Below the pieces are notes generated by a model. The model saw only the letters and a program-made list of their open reading frames with translations, was not told the origin of the DNA and ran no database searches. Shown in pieces: positions 41,858-50,685 of a stretch of DNA of 64,000 nt. Position 1 is the stretch's first letter; each line of letters opens with the position of its first letter. Location: assembly GCA_018001935.1 (NCBI GenBank), contig JAGNHB010000004.1:31808-95807 (forward strand), given 5' to 3'. This DNA comes from Acidobacteriota bacterium. Its GTDB lineage: Bacteria; Acidobacteriota; JAAYUB01. The position numbers were made by a program, and so were the translations under genes.

Positions 41858-43459
41858 ATGCCGGCGGCGATGAACACGGACATCCTGGTCATCGGCTCGG
41901 GGATCGCCGGGCTCAGCGCGGCCATCCCCCTCGCGGAGGCCTACCGCGTCCTGGTGGTCACGAAGGGCGAACTCTTCAACTGCAACACGGACAAGGCCCA
42001 GGGCGGCATCGCCGCGGCCATGCGGGAGGAGGACTCCCCTTTCCTCCACTTCCAGGACACCATGAGCGCCGGCGACTCCCTCTGCCGCGAGGAGGCCCTG
42101 CGGCACATGGTGGAGCAGGGTCCCGTCTGCGTCAACACGTTGATCGCCTGGGGCGCGCGTTTCGACCGGGAGGGGTCCCGGCTCGCCTTCTGCCGCGAGG
42201 GCGCCCACCGGATGAACCGCATCCTGCACGCCCACGGGGACGCCACCGGCCACGAGATCATGTCCACCCTGGCCCGGAAGGCCCGGTCCATCGAAAACAT
42301 CCGCATCCTGGAGCACGTTGCGACCGTGGGCCTCGACGTCGAGGGCGGGACCTGCCGGGGGGCCGTGTCCGCCCACCTGGGCTCGGGCGAGGTGTACCGG
42401 ATCCGGTCCCGGGGGACCGTCCTGGCCACCGGCGGCGCGGGGCGGTTGTACCGCCGCACCACCAACTCCGAACTCGCCACGGGGGACGGTTTCGCCATGG
42501 CCTACCGGGTGGGGGCCGTCATCGAGGACATGGAGTTCGTCCAGTTCCACCCGACCAGTTTCCACCGGGAGGGGTGCACCGAGTTCCTGCTCTCCGAGGC
42601 CATGCGGGGGGAAGGCGGCCTGCTCCGGAACCTCCGCGGCGAGCGCTTCATGCCCCGGTTCCACCCCCTGGCGGAACTGGCCCCGCGGGACGTCGTGAGC
42701 CGGTCGATCCTGAGGGAGATGGAAGCCACGGGAACAGACCACGTCCTCCTCGACATGACCCACTTCAAGGCGACGTTTCTGCGGAAGCGCTTTCCCGGGC
42801 TCTTCGCCCGGTGCCTCGCCCAGGGGATCGACTTCTCCCGGGAACCCATCCCCGTCTCCCCGGCGGCCCACTACTTCATGGGCGGCGTCAAGGTCGACCT
42901 CGGGGGTTGCACCAGCATCCGGGGGCTCTTCGCCTGCGGCGAGACCGCCTGCACCGGCGTCCACGGCGCCAACCGGCTGGCCAGCAACTCGCTCCTGGAG
43001 GGGCTGGTGTTCGGCAAGCACACCGGGGAGAACCTGGTGGCCAACCCCGGCCTCCTGGCCCCCGGGGACGGCGGCGACCCCTCCCCGCCCGACGCTTGCC
43101 CCGCCGGGACCGTCGCCCTGGGGCCGGACCCCGGGGCGGAAGCGCTGAAAGCGGAGTTTCGGGACCTGATGTGGGGACGGGTGGGCATCATCCGCACCGA
43201 GGAGGGCCTGGCCGCGGCGGAAGACCGGATTCGGGCGATGCGGGCCGCGCTCGGGACGCCCCGCTCGCTGGCGGCCCTGGAAACCGACCGGTCGCTGCAG
43301 GCAGGCCTGCTGGTCGCGGTGTCGGCCAGGGCCCGGAAAAGCAGCTGGGGCGGACATTTCCGGGCCGATCACCCCGGCAAGGCCGGGTCGGGCAACCGGC
43401 ACGTGAACGTCGTCCGGGCCGGGACCGGTGACGACCCCGCCATCACCTGGACGGAATGA
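41858..43459 (+). CDS. nadB: L-aspartate oxidase
   Basis: Encodes 533 residues. NadB oxidises L-aspartate to iminoaspartate with FAD, the first step of de novo NAD synthesis. The FAD site is DILVIGSGIAGLSAAI, followed by KAQGGIAAAM, the HGDATGHEI segment, EFVQFHPTSF and the late GETACTGVHGANRLASNSLLEGLVFG, all in the L-aspartate oxidase pattern. The ATG at 41858 is preceded by GGAAGGAG; an earlier ATG at 41828 would add ten residues. Its last bases overlap nadC (ATGA). No nadA is present in the window. Confidence 0.95.
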   Translation: MPAAMNTDILVIGSGIAGLSAAIPLAEAYRVLVVTKGELFNCNTDKAQGGIAAAMREEDSPFLHFQDTMSAGDSLCREEALRHMVEQGPVCVNTLIAWGARFDREGSRLAFCREGAHRMNRILHAHGDATGHEIMSTLARKARSIENIRILEHVATVGLDVEGGTCRGAVSAHLGSGEVYRIRSRGTVLATGGAGRLYRRTTNSELATGDGFAMAYRVGAVIEDMEFVQFHPTSFHREGCTEFLLSEAMRGEGGLLRNLRGERFMPRFHPLAELAPRDVVSRSILREMEATGTDHVLLDMTHFKATFLRKRFPGLFARCLAQGIDFSREPIPVSPAAHYFMGGVKVDLGGCTSIRGLFACGETACTGVHGANRLASNSLLEGLVFGKHTGENLVANPGLLAPGDGGDPSPPDACPAGTVALGPDPGAEALKAEFRDLMWGRVGIIRTEEGLAAAEDRIRAMRAALGTPRSLAALETDRSLQAGLLVAVSARARKSSWGGHFRADHPGKAGSGNRHVNVVRAGTGDDPAITWTE

Positions 43460-44295
43460 TCATGAACAACAGTCTGGTGCAACGCGAAATCAGACGTTTT
43501 CTCCGGGAGGACATCGGCCCCGGCGACCTGACCACGGGCTGCCTGCCCGGCCTGGCCGACCGCGTCGTGGAGGCCCGGTTCGCCGCCCGCGAGGCGGGGA
43601 CCCTGGCCGGCCTCGACTTCGCCCTGGAGGTTTTCCGGGCCCTCGACCCCCGCGTGGCGTGGGCGGGCGTTTCCCGGCGGGATGGGAGCACCCTCGCCCC
43701 GGGCGAGGGGATCGCCACGGTCCGGGGCCCCGCACCCGCGCTCCTGACGGGGGAGCGAACGGCCCTGAACATCCTGCAGCGTCTCTCCGGGATCGCCACC
43801 CAGGCCCGCCGCTTCGCCTCGGCGCTGGACGGCAGCCGCACCGTCCTCCTGGACACCCGGAAGACCACCCCCGGTTTCCGTTACTTCGAAAAGTACGCGG
43901 TCCGGGTCGGCGGCGGGCACAACCATCGCCTCGGGCTCTTCGACGGCGTCATGATCAAGGACAACCACATCGCCGCGGTGGGCGGGATCACCGAAGCCGT
44001 CCGGTGCGCCCGGGCCCACGCCCCCGTCACGGTCCGCGTCGAGGTGGAAGCGGACACCCTGGACCAGGTCCGCGAGGCCGTCGAGGCCGGGGCCGACATC
44101 ATCATGCTGGACAACATGCCCCCCGGGCGGATCGCCGAGGCGCAGGCCGTGATCGCGGGGAAGGCGCTCGTCGAGGTCTCCGGCAGGGTGCGGCTGGAGG
44201 ACCTGCCGGCCCTGGCTTCCCTCGGGGTGGATTTCATCTCGACCTCGGCCGTCGTCACCCGGGCGCCCTGGCTCGACATCGGCCTGGACATGTGA
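43456..44295 (+). CDS. nadC: Nicotinate-nucleotide pyrophosphorylase (quinolinate phosphoribosyltransferase)
   Basis: Encodes 279 residues. NadC turns quinolinate and PRPP into nicotinate mononucleotide. The N-terminal DIGPGDLTTGCL, the central RTALNILQRLSGIAT, LLDTRKTTPGFRYFEKYAV, GGGHNHRLGLFDGVMIKDNH and the C-terminal VEVSGRVRLEDL and GVDFISTSAVV are intact. The start overlaps the nadB stop by 4 bp, which fits translational coupling. lptD begins 15 bp downstream, so the run nadB-nadC-lptD-folK looks like one transcript. Confidence 0.96.
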   Translation: MIMNNSLVQREIRRFLREDIGPGDLTTGCLPGLADRVVEARFAAREAGTLAGLDFALEVFRALDPRVAWAGVSRRDGSTLAPGEGIATVRGPAPALLTGERTALNILQRLSGIATQARRFASALDGSRTVLLDTRKTTPGFRYFEKYAVRVGGGHNHRLGLFDGVMIKDNHIAAVGGITEAVRCARAHAPVTVRVEVEADTLDQVREAVEAGADIIMLDNMPPGRIAEAQAVIAGKALVEVSGRVRLEDLPALASLGVDFISTSAVVTRAPWLDIGLDM

Positions 44296-44310
44296 CAGGG
44301 AGCGGACGGT

Positions 44311-46638
44311 ATGGCAGCTCACCCCTATCCCGGTTTTCGACCCGACGGCGGACGCAGGCCCCTTTCGGCGCCCCGCGCGGCGCCGGCCCTGCTCCTCCTG
44401 CTCCTCCTGGCCGCGCCCCCGGCATCCGCGCCCGCCCAGCAGGCCGCCACGGCGTCTCCCCGGGCGGTCTACGCCGTCTCCGGCCCGCCGGCCGAGGTCG
44501 TCACCCTGATCCCCTACCAGGACGGGAGCGTCAGCATCCGGTCCCGGACCCAGACCTCCGAGAAAGGGGTCTTCCAGGCCGAGGGGGACGTGGTGATCAC
44601 CTTTCGGGACATCGAGATCCGGGCCGACGTCGTGACCTACGACTCCAACACCCGGAAGGCCGCGGGCGAGGGCCACGTGGTTTTCCGCCGCAAGGCCGAG
44701 CAGGTCAGCGCGGAACGCTTCGAGTTCGACGTGGAGCGGAAGACCGGCGTCTTCACCGGCCTGCGGGGGAACCTGGAAGGTTACCGCTTCAGCACGGGGA
44801 AAAGCGAGCGCGAGGCCGAGAACGTCTACGTTTTCCAGGACGGCGAGCTGACCACCTGCGTCAAGGACCACCCCCACTGGCGCTTCTCCTGCAGCCACGC
44901 CCGGGTCGTCAAGGACAAGACCGCCACGCTGCGGGGCTCGGTCCTGCGCTTCTTCGGCATCCCCGTCTTCTACCTCCCCTGGGTCAAGTTCCCGGTCCTC
45001 GAGGATGGGCGCAAGTCCGGCCTGACCATCCCCAGTGCCGGCCACTCCAACCTCAAGGGGACCGAGGTGGCCGACTCCCTTTTCCTGGTGCTCGGCCGCA
45101 GCGCGGACCTGACCCTCACCGGCGAGTACTACTCCCAGCGGGGTTTCGGGGTGGGCACCCGTTTCCGGGCCGCCCTCTCGGAAGACTCCCGCATCGACCT
45201 CGCCACCTACTCGGTGCAGGACCGTGAGGATGCCGGCGGGACCGCCTTCTCCGCCGACTCCGTGTTCCGGTTCCGGAACGGGGTCCGGGGGGCCTTCACG
45301 GCCAACATGACCACGAGCATGCTGTTCCGGCAGGTCTGGGCCGACAGCTTCACGGGGCTGGTCCGCCCCGACGAGATCCTCCGCGGCGACGTCATCCGAA
45401 CCTGGAACACCACGATGGTCCACGTGCTCCTGGACCGTCTCCGCCTGTACCTCCCCGACGCCCGCCACCTCACCCGGACGCTCCCGGAGGCCTACTTCTC
45501 CCTGACCGGCCGGCAACTCGCCGACGCCCCGGCCTGGTTCTTCATGGACGGGCGCCTGTCGATCCTCACGAAGGAATCCCACTGGACCGACCCCGGCGAC
45601 CCGCAGGAGAGGACCTTCACCACGGGGGGGCCCCTGTGGCGGGCCGACGTCCACCCAAGCCTCTTCATCCCCATCCAGCTCGGCGACTACGGGCGGATCG
45701 CCATCCAGCCGTCCGTCCGGGGGACCTACTACAGCGACAGCCTCCGGTCGCAGCGCCCCCCCGGTGAAACGACGGTCACCACGGCGCGCGAGACCCTCTT
45801 CCGACGCATGGCCGCCCTCGAGGTCCTTCTCGAGGGCCCGCGCCTGTACCGCTTCTGGCGCCTGGGCGGCACGGTGATCAAGCACGTGGTGGAAATGGGC
45901 GCGACCTGGCGGTGGCAGTCCCACACCGACCCCCTCGACCGGATCATCCGCTTCGATTACCTCGACGCCCTGGCCAACACCAACGAGGTGGAGTACTTCC
46001 TCACCAGCCGCTGGTTCGGCCGGAGCGGCGGCTCCACCCGCGAGTGGGTGTCCCTGTCCCTGCGGCAGAAGTACTTCGCGGACCCCTCCTGCGGGGGCGA
46101 CCTTCGCACCGGCCAGGACAACCGGATCTCGCCCTGGCTCTCCTTCAGCCCGTACGCTTCCGTGGACGGCCCCCGGCGCTTCTCCCCCCTCCAGGCCATG
46201 CTGTCCTTCTCCCCGACGCCGGGCTTCTCGGGGGAGGTCCGGGCGGAGTACGACTCCGTCCGCAAGGGGATGGGCTCCTGGTCGGTGGCGTCCACCTACG
46301 CCCGGGACTGGCTGTTCACCTCCGTGGCCTTCGTCCGGCTGAAAAACTACGACCAGGCGGGGTTGCGCAACCACTACATCCAGGCCTCCTTCGGTCTCGG
46401 CCGACCCGGGAAGGGGCTCAGCGGCGACTTCAACATCGCCTACAACCACGAGACCGGGGCGGCCGAGAACATCTACGTCCGGCTGAACTACCACCTGGAC
46501 TGCATGGGGTTCTCGGCGGAGTACATCCGTTACAACCTGGCCTACCGCTCCAACGACGGGGAATTCCGGTTTTCGCTCTACCTTCGCGGGGTGGGGGAGT
46601 TCGGCCCCCTGCGGAAGCTGGGCAGGAGGTGGTATTGA
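44311..46638 (+). CDS. lptD: LPS-assembly outer-membrane protein LptD-like (OstA)
   Basis: Encodes 775 residues. LptD forms, with LptE, the outer-membrane complex that puts LPS on the cell surface. The N-terminal hydrophobic run (APALLLLLLLAAPPASAPAQ) is an export signal. An OstA-type jellyroll follows (about 75-170: GVFQAEGDVVITFRDIEIRADVVTYD and repeated GxGxVxF strands), then a long beta-barrel with the LptD-type PWVKFPVL and GLTIPSAGHSN. The protein is in the family's size range. Few cysteines match the disulfide pattern of E. coli LptD. An AGGGAG site precedes the ATG. Its stop overlaps folK. Confidence 0.9.
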   Translation: MAAHPYPGFRPDGGRRPLSAPRAAPALLLLLLLAAPPASAPAQQAATASPRAVYAVSGPPAEVVTLIPYQDGSVSIRSRTQTSEKGVFQAEGDVVITFRDIEIRADVVTYDSNTRKAAGEGHVVFRRKAEQVSAERFEFDVERKTGVFTGLRGNLEGYRFSTGKSEREAENVYVFQDGELTTCVKDHPHWRFSCSHARVVKDKTATLRGSVLRFFGIPVFYLPWVKFPVLEDGRKSGLTIPSAGHSNLKGTEVADSLFLVLGRSADLTLTGEYYSQRGFGVGTRFRAALSEDSRIDLATYSVQDREDAGGTAFSADSVFRFRNGVRGAFTANMTTSMLFRQVWADSFTGLVRPDEILRGDVIRTWNTTMVHVLLDRLRLYLPDARHLTRTLPEAYFSLTGRQLADAPAWFFMDGRLSILTKESHWTDPGDPQERTFTTGGPLWRADVHPSLFIPIQLGDYGRIAIQPSVRGTYYSDSLRSQRPPGETTVTTARETLFRRMAALEVLLEGPRLYRFWRLGGTVIKHVVEMGATWRWQSHTDPLDRIIRFDYLDALANTNEVEYFLTSRWFGRSGGSTREWVSLSLRQKYFADPSCGGDLRTGQDNRISPWLSFSPYASVDGPRRFSPLQAMLSFSPTPGFSGEVRAEYDSVRKGMGSWSVASTYARDWLFTSVAFVRLKNYDQAGLRNHYIQASFGLGRPGKGLSGDFNIAYNHETGAAENIYVRLNYHLDCMGFSAEYIRYNLAYRSNDGEFRFSLYLRGVGEFGPLRKLGRRWY

Positions 46639-47141
46639 GCACGATCCTGGCCGGTCTCGGGTCCAACCTGGGCGATCGCCTGCCCAACCTGCAGCAGGGG
46701 GTGGAGGCGCTCCGCCGGACCGGCTTCGCCCTGGAGGCGGTCTCGTCGGTCTACCAGACCGAGCCCGTCGACTGCCCGGACCCCCTCCTGTGGTTCCTCA
46801 ACTGCGCGGTGCGCCTCGAAACGCGGCTGGGCCCCTGGGAGGCGCTCCGGGCCTTCCACGAGGTCGAGGAGCTCGCGGGGCGCCGCCGCCCCTACCGGCA
46901 CGCGCCCCGGACCCTCGACCTCGACCTGCTCTTCTACGGGGAGGGCGTCTACCGGACCCCGGAACTGGAGATCCCCCACCCGAGGCTGGCGGGGAGACGG
47001 TTCGTCCTGGTCCCCCTCGCCGAGATCGCCCCGCACTTTTTTCACCCGGAACTCGGGTTCACCATCGAGGAACTGCTGGCGCGGTGCCCCGACACCGGGC
47101 GCGTGGAACGATATTGCAGTTTCCCCGTGAGTTGTCTATAA
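46635..47141 (+). CDS. folK: 2-amino-4-hydroxy-6-hydroxymethyldihydropteridine diphosphokinase
   Basis: Encodes about 168 residues of HPPK, which pyrophosphorylates 6-hydroxymethyl-7,8-dihydropterin in folate synthesis. LAGLGSNLGDRLPNLQQGVEAL at the N-terminus, SSVYQTEPVDCPDPLLWFLNCAV in the middle and the metal-site PRTLDLDLLFYG are present. I propose a TTG start at 46635: AGGAGG lies five bases upstream and LGSNLGD then sits at the proper distance from the N-terminus. It overlaps the lptD stop by 4 bp (TTGA). A promoter for the next genes is embedded in its 3' end. Confidence 0.93.
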   Translation: MSTILAGLGSNLGDRLPNLQQGVEALRRTGFALEAVSSVYQTEPVDCPDPLLWFLNCAVRLETRLGPWEALRAFHEVEELAGRRRPYRHAPRTLDLDLLFYGEGVYRTPELEIPHPRLAGRRFVLVPLAEIAPHFFHPELGFTIEELLARCPDTGRVERYCSFPVSCL

Positions 47142-47142
47142 T
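47114..47142 (+). promoter_or_regulatory. Strong promoter inside the folK 3' end, for deoxynucleoside kinase and PanC-like genes
   Basis: TTGCAG, 17 bp, TATAAT (perfect -10). The -10 overlaps the folK stop codon. The leader to the kinase ATG would be about 55 nt. Confidence 0.7.
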
Positions 47143-47202
47143 TTATACGTCGAGAGCCGATCCCGCCAGGGGTTTTCGGCCCGAAGGACGGGCAGGGACG
47201 AC

Positions 47203-47853
47203 ATGAATTTCAAGTATCTCATCGTCGAAGGGTGCATCGGCGCCGGGAAAACCTCCCTGGCCGAGCGCCTGGCGACGTGCTTTCAGACCCGCACGGTCCT
47301 GGACAAGCCCTGGGACAACCCGCACCTCGAGGAGTTCTACGAGCGCAAGCCCGGCGCGGCCTTCCGGGCGCAGCTCTACTTCCTCGCCCAGCGGGTCACC
47401 GCCCTCAAGGTGCTGACCCGGACCTTCCCCGAGGGGGGGTGCGTGATCTCGGACTTTTTGCTGGAGAAGGACAAGATCTTCGCCAACGTCAACCTCAACG
47501 ACGCCGAACTCCTCATCTACAAGAACCTCTTCGACGCCGTGAGCGACTACCTCGTCCAGCCGGACCTCGTCCTGTACCTGAAGGCCCCGCTGGACATCCT
47601 CCTCAAGCGGGTCCAGCAGCGGAACAAGGCCCAGGAGAAGCGGATCACGCCCGCCTACCTGACCAACCTCATGGAGGCCTACGAGCACTTCTTCTACAAG
47701 TACCAGGAGCGGACCCGCATCCCCGTGCTCATCATCGACAACACCCGGATGGACATCTTCTCCCCCGGTTCCGACGTGGAGGAACTGGCCGGCTTCATCC
47801 GCTCGAAATCCATCGTGGGGATCCAGTACTACGCGCCCACCGCCAAGGGGTAG
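47203..47853 (+). CDS. Deoxynucleoside kinase (dGK/dCK family)
   Basis: Encodes 216 residues. The P-loop VEGCIGAGKTSLAERLA near residue 8 is followed by a Glu/Arg-containing segment, VISDFLLEKDKIFANVNL (the DRS/DRY-like stretch of the family is altered to SDF), LYLKAPLDILLKRVQQRNKAQEK as lid and NTRMDIF near the end. Such enzymes phosphorylate salvaged deoxynucleosides; the base preference cannot be told from sequence. It is followed after only 2 bp by the PanC-like gene. folK, deoxynucleoside kinase and panC also stand together in other bacteria, to my recollection, so the order may be old. Confidence 0.9.
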   Translation: MNFKYLIVEGCIGAGKTSLAERLATCFQTRTVLDKPWDNPHLEEFYERKPGAAFRAQLYFLAQRVTALKVLTRTFPEGGCVISDFLLEKDKIFANVNLNDAELLIYKNLFDAVSDYLVQPDLVLYLKAPLDILLKRVQQRNKAQEKRITPAYLTNLMEAYEHFFYKYQERTRIPVLIIDNTRMDIFSPGSDVEELAGFIRSKSIVGIQYYAPTAKG

Positions 47854-47855
47854 CC

Positions 47856-48710
47856 ATGATCGTCATCGAGAGCAAGGCCGCCATCCCCCAGATCGTCTCC
47901 GCCCTTCGGCGCAGCGAGGGTAAAACCGGCTTCATCTCCATCATGGGCCTGCTCCACGAAGGGCACCTGGCCCTGGTCCGCAAGACCAAGGAAATGGCCG
48001 ACACCGTCCTGGCCATGGTTTTCGCCAACCCCATGCTGGTGACGGACCCCGAGGTGCTTGCCGCCTTCGACGCCGCCCGGGACTCCGACCGCGAGATCCT
48101 GGAGGCGGAAGGGGTCGATTACGCCTTCTTCGCCGGGCGGGAGGACATCTTCCCGCCCGCGCACCGGACCTACGCCACGTGCCGGCGGCTGCTGCAGCAG
48201 TTCGAGGGCATCGAAAGCGCAAACTACATCCGGGGCCTGGGGACGTCCCTGATCCAGATGCTCAACCTCTTCCGCCCGAGCTTCTTCATCATCGGCCAGA
48301 AGAACTACCTGGACTACCTCCTGCTCAAGCGCATCGTCCGGGACTACTCCTTCAGCACCGAGGTGGTCCTCACCCCCTGCGTGCGGGACGAGAGCGGGAT
48401 GGCCTACTCGTCGTTCAACCGCTTCTACACGCCGGAGGAGCGCCAGGCGGCGATGGCCATCTCCGACGCGCTCCTCCGGTGCCGGGAGACGCTCCTGGGG
48501 GGGGAGACCTCGGTGAAGAGCATCCTCCGCTCCCTCCAGGAGACCCTCTCGAAACCGGCGGGCCTGACCGTCATGTTCGCCGGCGTACTGGACCCCCAGA
48601 CGGCGGACCGCCTGGACAAGATCCACCACGAGGCCCTGGTCATGGTGACCGCGAAGGTCGGGCGTTTCCGCGTGACGGACAACATCCTGTTCAAGCGGAA
48701 GTCCGATTGA
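47856..48710 (+). CDS. panC: Pantothenate synthetase-like protein, divergent
   Basis: Encodes 284 residues with the PanC fold. The HIGH-type ATP motif is SIMGLLHEGHLALV (HEGH 34-37), with VFANP at 56-60, a RGLGTSLIQMLNLFRP segment, GQKN (147-150), and CVRDESGMAYSSFN (175-188). Several normal PanC signatures are changed. VFVNPxQF reads VFANPMLV, GEKDxQQL reads GQKNYLDY, GHFRGV reads NYIRGL, and LSSRN reads YSSFN. In canonical PanC the replaced glutamines contact pantoate. So it may make pantothenate with an altered site, or serve a related adenylate-forming ligation. It sits 2 bp after the deoxynucleoside kinase gene. Confidence 0.75.
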   Translation: MIVIESKAAIPQIVSALRRSEGKTGFISIMGLLHEGHLALVRKTKEMADTVLAMVFANPMLVTDPEVLAAFDAARDSDREILEAEGVDYAFFAGREDIFPPAHRTYATCRRLLQQFEGIESANYIRGLGTSLIQMLNLFRPSFFIIGQKNYLDYLLLKRIVRDYSFSTEVVLTPCVRDESGMAYSSFNRFYTPEERQAAMAISDALLRCRETLLGGETSVKSILRSLQETLSKPAGLTVMFAGVLDPQTADRLDKIHHEALVMVTAKVGRFRVTDNILFKRKSD

Positions 48711-48837
48711 ACGGCGGCGGTAACCGGGCGGATGAGAAAGGATTTTGGGGACCTTCCCCGATTTTCGTTGTGGCATTCCTCTCGATGTGGTAACTAGAAG
48801 GGTTACGCGAGAGATCTTCGGACCGGAGAGCATCGTC

Positions 48838-50658
48838 ATGAAAGGCATGTTTCGGCTGATTCTGGCTGCATTCCTCGCCTCGGCCTCTTTCCTGGCCCTG
48901 TCGGCCATGGATGTCGCCGCACTCCTCGAGAAGCACCGCGCGGCGCTCGCCTCCGACCTCGACGCCCTCGGGCGGGTGGACCGCCTCCAGATGACCGGCA
49001 CCGTCTCGAAGTACAACCTCAAGGGCGACGTGACCTTCATGTCCGCCGGGGCGGACCGGTTCGCCGTCGAGCACAAGTTCGGGGAGTGGAGGGAGAAAGC
49101 GGTCCTGACCGGCAAGACGGGGGAGGTGCTCAACCTCATGGGCTGGGTCAGGCCCCTCCAGTCGGACGAGCTGGCCGAGTACCAGGCGATCCGCTATGTC
49201 CTGAGCCTGCAGTACCTCAAGGACCTCGACCGGCCGGGCGCCCGCCTGCAGGAAGGCCCCGACGCCCTCACCGTCCAGGTCACCCTCGAGGAGGGGATCC
49301 GGCTGGACATCCGCTTCTCGCCCGCCACCTTCCTGATCCAGTCGTTCGCCTTCACCGACGCGGACGGGGCGCCGCGAACGATCCTTCTCGAGGAGTACCG
49401 CGAGGCCAAGGGCGTCAAGTTCCCGGCCAAGGTGCGCGACCAGGCCGCCAATCCGGCCGAATACACCATCCAGGAGATCCAGGTCGGCGGCGGCGGCGAC
49501 GCCTTCTTCGCCCTGCCCACGGAGAACAGGGGCTTTTCCCCCAGCGAAAAGAAACCCTACCGTCTCACCCTGAAGAAGTATTTCGGGTTCCCCCTGGTCA
49601 GCGCCTGGATCGGCAACTCGCCGGCCCTGACCTTCCTGGTGGACCTGGGGCTGCCCTTCTCCGTCATCGACCGCACCATCGCGGGGCAACTGGGCCTCAT
49701 GTCCGAGGGGACCCTGGTCAAGGCCGTCAAGTACCCCATCAACGAGTTCGGCTTCGTGGAAGTGCCGATGTTCCAGTTCCGCGAACAGGGCAACGTCGCG
49801 GAATTCAAGAACCGGATCTTCCTCACCACGGACATGATCCCGACCTGCGCCAACGTCCAGCTGGCCATCCACGGGATCCTCGGCTGCGACTTCTTCCGTC
49901 AGAACTGTGTCGCCCTCGACCTCAACGGTGACAACCTCCGCATCCTCCACCCCAAGGATTTCGCCCTGGAGAAACAGGGCACCCCCATCCCCCTGACCAA
50001 CCAGCACGGCGTCTACGAAATCCCCTTCACCATCGACGACGTGAACACGTCCCTGGAATTCACCACGTCCTCCGACACCTGCATCCTGCTGTCCGAGAAG
50101 TGCCCCGGGGCGGAGACCCTCTCCCGGAAGGCCGCCGGCCGGGTGGAGGCCCTGTCGCTCGGCCTGTACTACGGGATCCCCGAGTGGATCTTCCTGGCCC
50201 AGTCCGTCCGGTGCGGGGAAATCCCCGCCCTCCCGTGTTACGTCCACGTCCTGCGCTACCCGGAGAACCACCCCCTGGCGAACCACCGCTCCGGCTGGGC
50301 CGGTTGCGGGCTCTGGAAACGTTTCACCTGCTACCTGGACTTCCCCCGGTCGGAGGTGACGCTGGTCCCCAACGACCGACTGAAGGAACCCGACTGTTTC
50401 AACTCCACGGGCGTGTACGTGATCAAGTCCGGCGGCAGGATCGTGGTGCAGCAGGTCATCCCCGGGACCCCCGCCGAAAAGGCGGGCCTCCAGCCGGGGG
50501 ACATCGTGACCGAGATCCTGGCGAACCCCGCGGACGCCTTCGTGTTCGAGAGGATCTACTACAACTTCTGCAAGCCCAAGGGCGAGAAGATCCCCATGAA
50601 GATCCAGCGGGGCGAGGAGGCCCTACCGGTGGAGATCACGACGGAAGCCCCGCTCTAG
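48838..50658 (+). CDS. Secreted retropepsin-like / PDZ-domain protein
   Basis: Encodes 606 residues. After the signal peptide (MFRLILAAFLASASFLALSA) comes an N-terminal domain of about 220 residues related in layout to outer-membrane-lipoprotein-sorting-like beta domains. Then comes an aspartyl-protease-like half-fold: ALTFLVDLGLPFSVIDRTIAGQLGL and ILGCDFFRQNCVALDL. In an active retropepsin the first motif would read D-T/S-G; here it is D-L-G. A second similar half may follow at about 390. A PDZ domain closes the protein (IVVQQVIPGTPAEKAGLQPGDIVTEIL, near residues 545-575). PDZ plus pepsin-like domains often occur in exported proteins of Acidobacteriota. Activity is not assured. GGAG lies ahead of the ATG. 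Confidence 0.75.
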   Translation: MKGMFRLILAAFLASASFLALSAMDVAALLEKHRAALASDLDALGRVDRLQMTGTVSKYNLKGDVTFMSAGADRFAVEHKFGEWREKAVLTGKTGEVLNLMGWVRPLQSDELAEYQAIRYVLSLQYLKDLDRPGARLQEGPDALTVQVTLEEGIRLDIRFSPATFLIQSFAFTDADGAPRTILLEEYREAKGVKFPAKVRDQAANPAEYTIQEIQVGGGGDAFFALPTENRGFSPSEKKPYRLTLKKYFGFPLVSAWIGNSPALTFLVDLGLPFSVIDRTIAGQLGLMSEGTLVKAVKYPINEFGFVEVPMFQFREQGNVAEFKNRIFLTTDMIPTCANVQLAIHGILGCDFFRQNCVALDLNGDNLRILHPKDFALEKQGTPIPLTNQHGVYEIPFTIDDVNTSLEFTTSSDTCILLSEKCPGAETLSRKAAGRVEALSLGLYYGIPEWIFLAQSVRCGEIPALPCYVHVLRYPENHPLANHRSGWAGCGLWKRFTCYLDFPRSEVTLVPNDRLKEPDCFNSTGVYVIKSGGRIVVQQVIPGTPAEKAGLQPGDIVTEILANPADAFVFERIYYNFCKPKGEKIPMKIQRGEEALPVEITTEAPL

Positions 50659-50685
50659 GCCGGGTTGACGCACCGCGGTTTCGCC

